From an uncultured Candidatus Melainabacteria bacterium (GTDB lineage Bacteria; Cyanobacteriota; Vampirovibrionia; Gastranaerophilales; Gastranaerophilaceae), in the NCBI GenBank assembly GCA_934726055.1, contig CAKVCZ010000003.1, positions 1 through 64,000 on the forward strand: a stretch of 64,000 nucleotides of DNA, given 5' to 3'. The translations under genes and the position numbers were made by a program. Of the stretch, positions 60,201 to 64,000 are shown piece after piece; the first letter of the stretch is position 1, and the number at the start of each line of letters is the position of its first letter. The notes under the pieces are model-generated. The model ran no database searches. It saw only the letters and a program-made list of their open reading frames with translations, and was not told the DNA's origin.

Positions 60201-61910
60201 ATGTCAACAAGTATAGATTATTTTGACTATATACGAATCAGTATAGCATCACCGGAAAGAATTTTAAAATGGTCATACGGTGAAGTTACAAAACCTGAAA
60301 CTATCAACTACCGTACATTGAAACCGGAAAGAGATGGTCTGTTCTGCGAAAGAATCTTTGGACCAACAAAAGACTGGGAATGTTATTGCGGTAAATATAA
60401 AAGAGTAAGACATAAAGGTATCATTTGTGAACGTTGTGGTGTTGAAGTTACAGATTCAAAAGTACGTCGTCACAGAATGGGACACATAAAATTAGCTGCT
60501 CCTGTTTCTCACATTTGGTTCTTAAAAGGTATTCCTTCATATTTAGGTTTACTTTTAGATATGACATTAAAAGATTTGGAACAAGTAATTTACTTTAACA
60601 GTTATGTAGTTATTGATCCTGCTGATACAGAATTCAGAAAACTTCAACTATTAAATGAAGAAGAATATGAAGATTATTTAATGGAACATGAAGAAACTGA
60701 ATTAAAAGTAGGTATCGGTGCAGAAGCAATTAAAGAATTACTTGGCGAAATTGATGTAAAAGCATTGGCAGAAGAAATCAGAAATGAATTGGCTGCGGGT
60801 GTAAATTCAGTTCAAAGAAAAGGTAAATTGATAAAACGTTTAAGATTATTAGATTCATTAATTTCAAGTGAAACAGATCCAACTTGGATGATAATGGATG
60901 TACTTCCTGTAACACCACCTGATTTAAGACCTATGGTTCAATTAGATGGCGGACGTTTTGCTACATCTGACTTAAACGATTTATACAGACGTGTAATTAA
61001 CAGAAACAACCGTTTACAAAGACTATTAGAAATGGGTGCTCCTGAAATTATTGTAAGAAACGAAAAACGTATGTTACAAGAAGCAGTAGATGCTCTAATT
61101 GATAATGGTCGTCGTGGTAGAACAGTTGTTGGTCCAAATAACAGACCATTAAAATCATTGTCTAACATCATTGAAGGTAAACAAGGTCGTTTCCGTCAAA
61201 ACTTGTTAGGTAAACGTGTTGACTATTCAGGTCGTTCAGTAATTGTAGTTGGTCCTACATTAGAATTGAACCAATGCGGTTTACCAAAAGAAATGGCAAT
61301 TGAATTGTTCAAACCGTTTGTTGTAAACAAATTAATCGAACGTGGATATGTTCAAAATATCAAATCAGCTAAAAAGAAAATTGAACGTTCAGAAGCGGTT
61401 GTTTGGGATATTTTAGAAGAGGTAATTGATGGACATCCGGTAATGTTAAACCGTGCTCCTACTCTTCACAGACTTGGTATTCAAGCATTTGAACCAAAAC
61501 TTGTTGAAGGACGTGCAATTCAATTACATCCGTTGGTATGTACAGCATTCAACGCTGACTTTGATGGCGACCAAATGGCTGTTCACGTTCCATTGAGTAT
61601 AGAAGCTCAAACAGAAGCAAGAATGTTGATGTTAGCAACAAATAACATTTTGGCTCCTGCAACAGGTAAACCTATTATTACACCATCACAAGATATGGTT
61701 ATGGGTATGTATTATTTAACACTTATTAAAGATGAAAATATGGTACCTACAAAATATTTCTACAATTTCCAAGATGCAATTGCTGCATTAGAAGCAAATG
61801 TTATCAAGTTACATGACAAAATTTATGTAAGAGATGAACATGGCAAACGTCTTGAAACAACAGCAGGTAGAATTATTTTTAACGAAGCAGTAAGAAACGC
61901 AATTTTATAG
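60201..61910 (+). CDS. rpoC1: RNA polymerase gamma subunit (N-terminal half of beta')
   Basis: This 569-aa protein corresponds to the N-terminal part of beta'. The zinc site is CYCGKYKRVRHKGIICERCGVEV, the clamp/rudder region GKQGRFRQNLLGKRVDYSGRSVIVVGP, and the catalytic Mg2+ site NADFDGDQMAVH. It stops shortly after the active-site region at the break used in Cyanobacteria and plastids. CAAAGGAG before the ATG is strong. rpoC2 starts 18 bp on. Confidence 0.97.
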   Translation: MSTSIDYFDYIRISIASPERILKWSYGEVTKPETINYRTLKPERDGLFCERIFGPTKDWECYCGKYKRVRHKGIICERCGVEVTDSKVRRHRMGHIKLAAPVSHIWFLKGIPSYLGLLLDMTLKDLEQVIYFNSYVVIDPADTEFRKLQLLNEEEYEDYLMEHEETELKVGIGAEAIKELLGEIDVKALAEEIRNELAAGVNSVQRKGKLIKRLRLLDSLISSETDPTWMIMDVLPVTPPDLRPMVQLDGGRFATSDLNDLYRRVINRNNRLQRLLEMGAPEIIVRNEKRMLQEAVDALIDNGRRGRTVVGPNNRPLKSLSNIIEGKQGRFRQNLLGKRVDYSGRSVIVVGPTLELNQCGLPKEMAIELFKPFVVNKLIERGYVQNIKSAKKKIERSEAVVWDILEEVIDGHPVMLNRAPTLHRLGIQAFEPKLVEGRAIQLHPLVCTAFNADFDGDQMAVHVPLSIEAQTEARMLMLATNNILAPATGKPIITPSQDMVMGMYYLTLIKDENMVPTKYFYNFQDAIAALEANVIKLHDKIYVRDEHGKRLETTAGRIIFNEAVRNAIL

Positions 61911-61928
61911 TATAAGGGTGAAATAATA

Positions 61929-64000
61929 ATGACAAATACATATACAACACAAAAGAAAACAATTGATTTCATTAATAAACAAATGGATAAGGGTGCATTA
62001 AAAAACTTACTTGCACAGATTTATCTTGAATTTGGTGGTGCAAAAACAGCAACATTGGCAAATACCTTAAAAAATTTAGGATATCATTACGCTACAAAAT
62101 CAGGTGTAACGATTTCTATTTCGGATTTGTCAGTTCCACCTATTAAACAACAATTATTGAAAGAGGCTGATGAGGAAATCGGAAAATCAACAAAGAGATA
62201 CTTAAAAGGTGAAATTACCGAAGTAGAAAGATATACAAAGGTTATTGACACTTGGTCAGAAACAACAGCAAAATTAACAGAACAAGTAGTTAAAAACTTT
62301 GACAGATTGAATCCGGTATATATGATGGCATTCTCAGGTGCCAGAGGTAATCTATCACAAGTATCACAATTGGTTGGTATGCGTGGTTTGATGGCTGATG
62401 CACAAGGTCAAATTATCGACTTGCCAATTCGTTCAAACTTTAAAGAAGGGCTTTCTTGTACAGAATACATTATTTCTTCATACGGTGCCCGTAAAGGTCT
62501 TGTAGATACAGCGTTGAAAACAGCCGACTCAGGATACTTAACAAGACGTTTAGTTGACGTTGCACAAGACGTTATTATTCGTGATGTAGATTGCCATGGT
62601 AAAAAACACATTATGTTAAAAGGTATCTATGATGGAGATACTTGTATTGTTCCTCTAATTGACAGATTGTTAGGTAGAACAATTGCTCAAGATATTCTTG
62701 ATAAAGATGGCAATGTATTAATTGAATCAAATACAACATTAGATAGAAAAGATATCAAGAAAATTGAACGTTCAGGTATTGAATTAACAGAATTGGCTGT
62801 TCGTTCAGGTTTGACTTGTGAATTAGAATATGGTATTTGCCAAAAATGTTATGGTTGGGCGATGACAACACAAAAATTAGTTGATGTTGGTGAGTCAATC
62901 GGTATTATCGCAGCTCAGTCAATTGGTGAACCCGGAACACAATTAACAATGAGAACATTCCACACAGGTGGTGTATTCAAGGGTTCAGGTGCAATGAAAC
63001 ATATTATTGCTGATGAAGCAGGTGAAGTTGTTTCAGATGTAAAAACTCGTGAAGTTAGAACTCGTCATGGGGATGTTGTACAAATCCTTATTCTTGAATC
63101 TGACGTTGAAGTTAAAGGAGAAAAGAAATCAAAGAAATATCACATTCCTGCAGGTGCGATTATTTTATTCAAAAAAGGTCAAAAAATCGAAAAAGGTTTT
63201 GAACTTGCAGAATACGAACCTGTATCACAAGGGGATGGTTCTCGTTTAACAGAAAAAGCAACAAAAGATATTACTTCAGATTTGTCTGGTGAAGTTGTAT
63301 ATAATGATTTTACAGCTGATGAAAAGAAAGATAGACAAGGTAATATTTCAAGAACAGCAAACAAGAGTGGCGTAGTATGGGTTCTAGGTGGTGATGTTTA
63401 TAATCTACCTGGTGGCTCAAAAGTTCTTGTAAAAGATGAACAAACAATAAAAGAAGGTGAAAAATTAGCAGAAACTCTAACAATTTGCGAACATGGCGGT
63501 GAAGTTAGAGTTGGTGATGATTTAGAAATTGAAGAAGTAAAATTTGAAGGCAAGAAGATTAAAAAGATTGTTTCAGGTAAAGAATTAACAATTGTAATAG
63601 CTTCAATTTCTCCATCAAATGCTACATTTGAACAAACTAAAAAAGAACAACTTTGGACAGTTGATAAGACAGGTGAAAAATATATTGTTAAATCTCCTGT
63701 TGATACAACTGTTGAAAACGGTATGATTATTGCTGAATTAATCAGTGAAGATTGTACAGTTTCATCTTCAGGTGAAATTAAATATATTGATGTTGAAGTA
63801 GATGAAAATCAGATTATTACAAAAGCAGGTGATGTAGTATTTATTCCTGAAGAAGTTCATCAATTGAACAAGGAAGCTTCTTTAAAAATGGTTGAATCCG
63901 GCACACACGTTACTGCAGGTACTGAAGTTGTAAAAGACGTATATTGTCATTTAGACGGTATTGTTGAAATAAAAGAATATAACGATGTTATTCATGAAGT
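61929..64000 (+). CDS. rpoC2: RNA polymerase beta' subunit, C-terminal half (cut by window edge)
   Basis: The first ~690 codons of rpoC2 are visible. The ATG at 61929 has AAGGGTG upstream. The trigger-loop and bridge-helix region reads SGARGNLSQVSQLVGMRGLMADAQG, followed by PIRSNFKEGLSCTEYIISSYGARKGLVDTALKTADSGYLTRRLVDVAQD. The second zinc site lies around LTCELEYGICQKCYGWA, then GESIGIIAAQSIGEPGTQLTMRTFHTGG. Downstream residues form repeated beta-rich segments in the place of the large SI3 insertion of cyanobacterial beta'. The 3' end is outside the window. Confidence 0.96.
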   Translation, partial: MTNTYTTQKKTIDFINKQMDKGALKNLLAQIYLEFGGAKTATLANTLKNLGYHYATKSGVTISISDLSVPPIKQQLLKEADEEIGKSTKRYLKGEITEVERYTKVIDTWSETTAKLTEQVVKNFDRLNPVYMMAFSGARGNLSQVSQLVGMRGLMADAQGQIIDLPIRSNFKEGLSCTEYIISSYGARKGLVDTALKTADSGYLTRRLVDVAQDVIIRDVDCHGKKHIMLKGIYDGDTCIVPLIDRLLGRTIAQDILDKDGNVLIESNTTLDRKDIKKIERSGIELTELAVRSGLTCELEYGICQKCYGWAMTTQKLVDVGESIGIIAAQSIGEPGTQLTMRTFHTGGVFKGSGAMKHIIADEAGEVVSDVKTREVRTRHGDVVQILILESDVEVKGEKKSKKYHIPAGAIILFKKGQKIEKGFELAEYEPVSQGDGSRLTEKATKDITSDLSGEVVYNDFTADEKKDRQGNISRTANKSGVVWVLGGDVYNLPGGSKVLVKDEQTIKEGEKLAETLTICEHGGEVRVGDDLEIEEVKFEGKKIKKIVSGKELTIVIASISPSNATFEQTKKEQLWTVDKTGEKYIVKSPVDTTVENGMIIAELISEDCTVSSSGEIKYIDVEVDENQIITKAGDVVFIPEEVHQLNKEASLKMVESGTHVTAGTEVVKDVYCHLDGIVEIKEYNDVIHE

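Noticed and set aside
60201..64000. rpoC broken by a frameshift or sequencing error
   Set aside because: rpoC1 ends with a proper stop, and rpoC2 has its own ribosome-binding site and ATG 18 bp later at the break point used in Cyanobacteria. This is a natural gene split.

Overview
The window is AT-rich, densely coding DNA from an uncultured-type relative of the Cyanobacteria, most probably a gut 'Melainabacteria' (Vampirovibrionia, Gastranaerophilales). The strongest sign is the RNA polymerase locus at the right end: rpoB is followed by a separate rpoC1 (569 aa) and a separate rpoC2. This split is the hallmark of the cyanobacterial lineage. No photosynthesis gene is present. The cell looks diderm, with LptF/LptG, a MacAB-TolC type exporter and an MlaD protein. 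Several proteins carry prepilin-type N-termini. No tRNA, rRNA, CRISPR array or insertion sequence was seen.

Layout. 0-5.5 kb (+): a stand-alone, diverged AICAR transformylase domain, an MFS transporter, alanine racemase, a lipoamide dehydrogenase and lipoyl synthase. 5.5-13.3 kb: PAP2 phosphatase, then a leftward trkA-trkH-yjbQ operon and a leftward U32-yqeG-pseudopilin operon. 13.4-22.3 kb: class A penicillin-binding protein, lysS, an LPS-export permease, a dehydrogenase, ruvB-yibE/F-bifunctional nuclease, and a probable 90-nt structured RNA. 22.4-30.8 kb (-): MacB permease, ATPase, MacA, TolC, upp, MlaD and a large unfamiliar protein with a Gln/Pro-rich linker. 30.9-35.0 kb: ribF, a formyltransferase and two coupled zinc dehydrogenases. 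35.1-38.3 kb: an accessory-looking segment with an XRE regulator, two glycosyltransferases and a Fic protein. 38.4-50.0 kb: ribD, a small internally duplicated protein, rubrerythrin, a mosaic phospholipase D-like protein, a ChbG-type deacetylase next to a polyprenyl-phosphate glycosyltransferase, and an ftsH-acsD-acsC operon. 50.2-56.5 kb (+): three tandem genes, each joining a prepilin leader to YadA-like IG repeats and a C-terminal S74 self-cleaving chaperone. 56.8-64.0 kb (+): rpoB-rpoC1-rpoC2, the last cut by the window edge.

The most unusual system is the three-gene pilin/S74 array, which combines a type IV pilin export signal with the trimeric fibre maturation module of phage tail spikes. 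A second theme is transcriptional: at least eight genes have a TANNNT -10 element followed by exactly six bases and then ATG, with no ribosome-binding site. This predicts transcription starting on the A of the start codon (leaderless mRNAs). A third is an orphan corrinoid iron-sulfur protein pair (AcsC/AcsD) coupled to ftsH with no other Wood-Ljungdahl gene in view.
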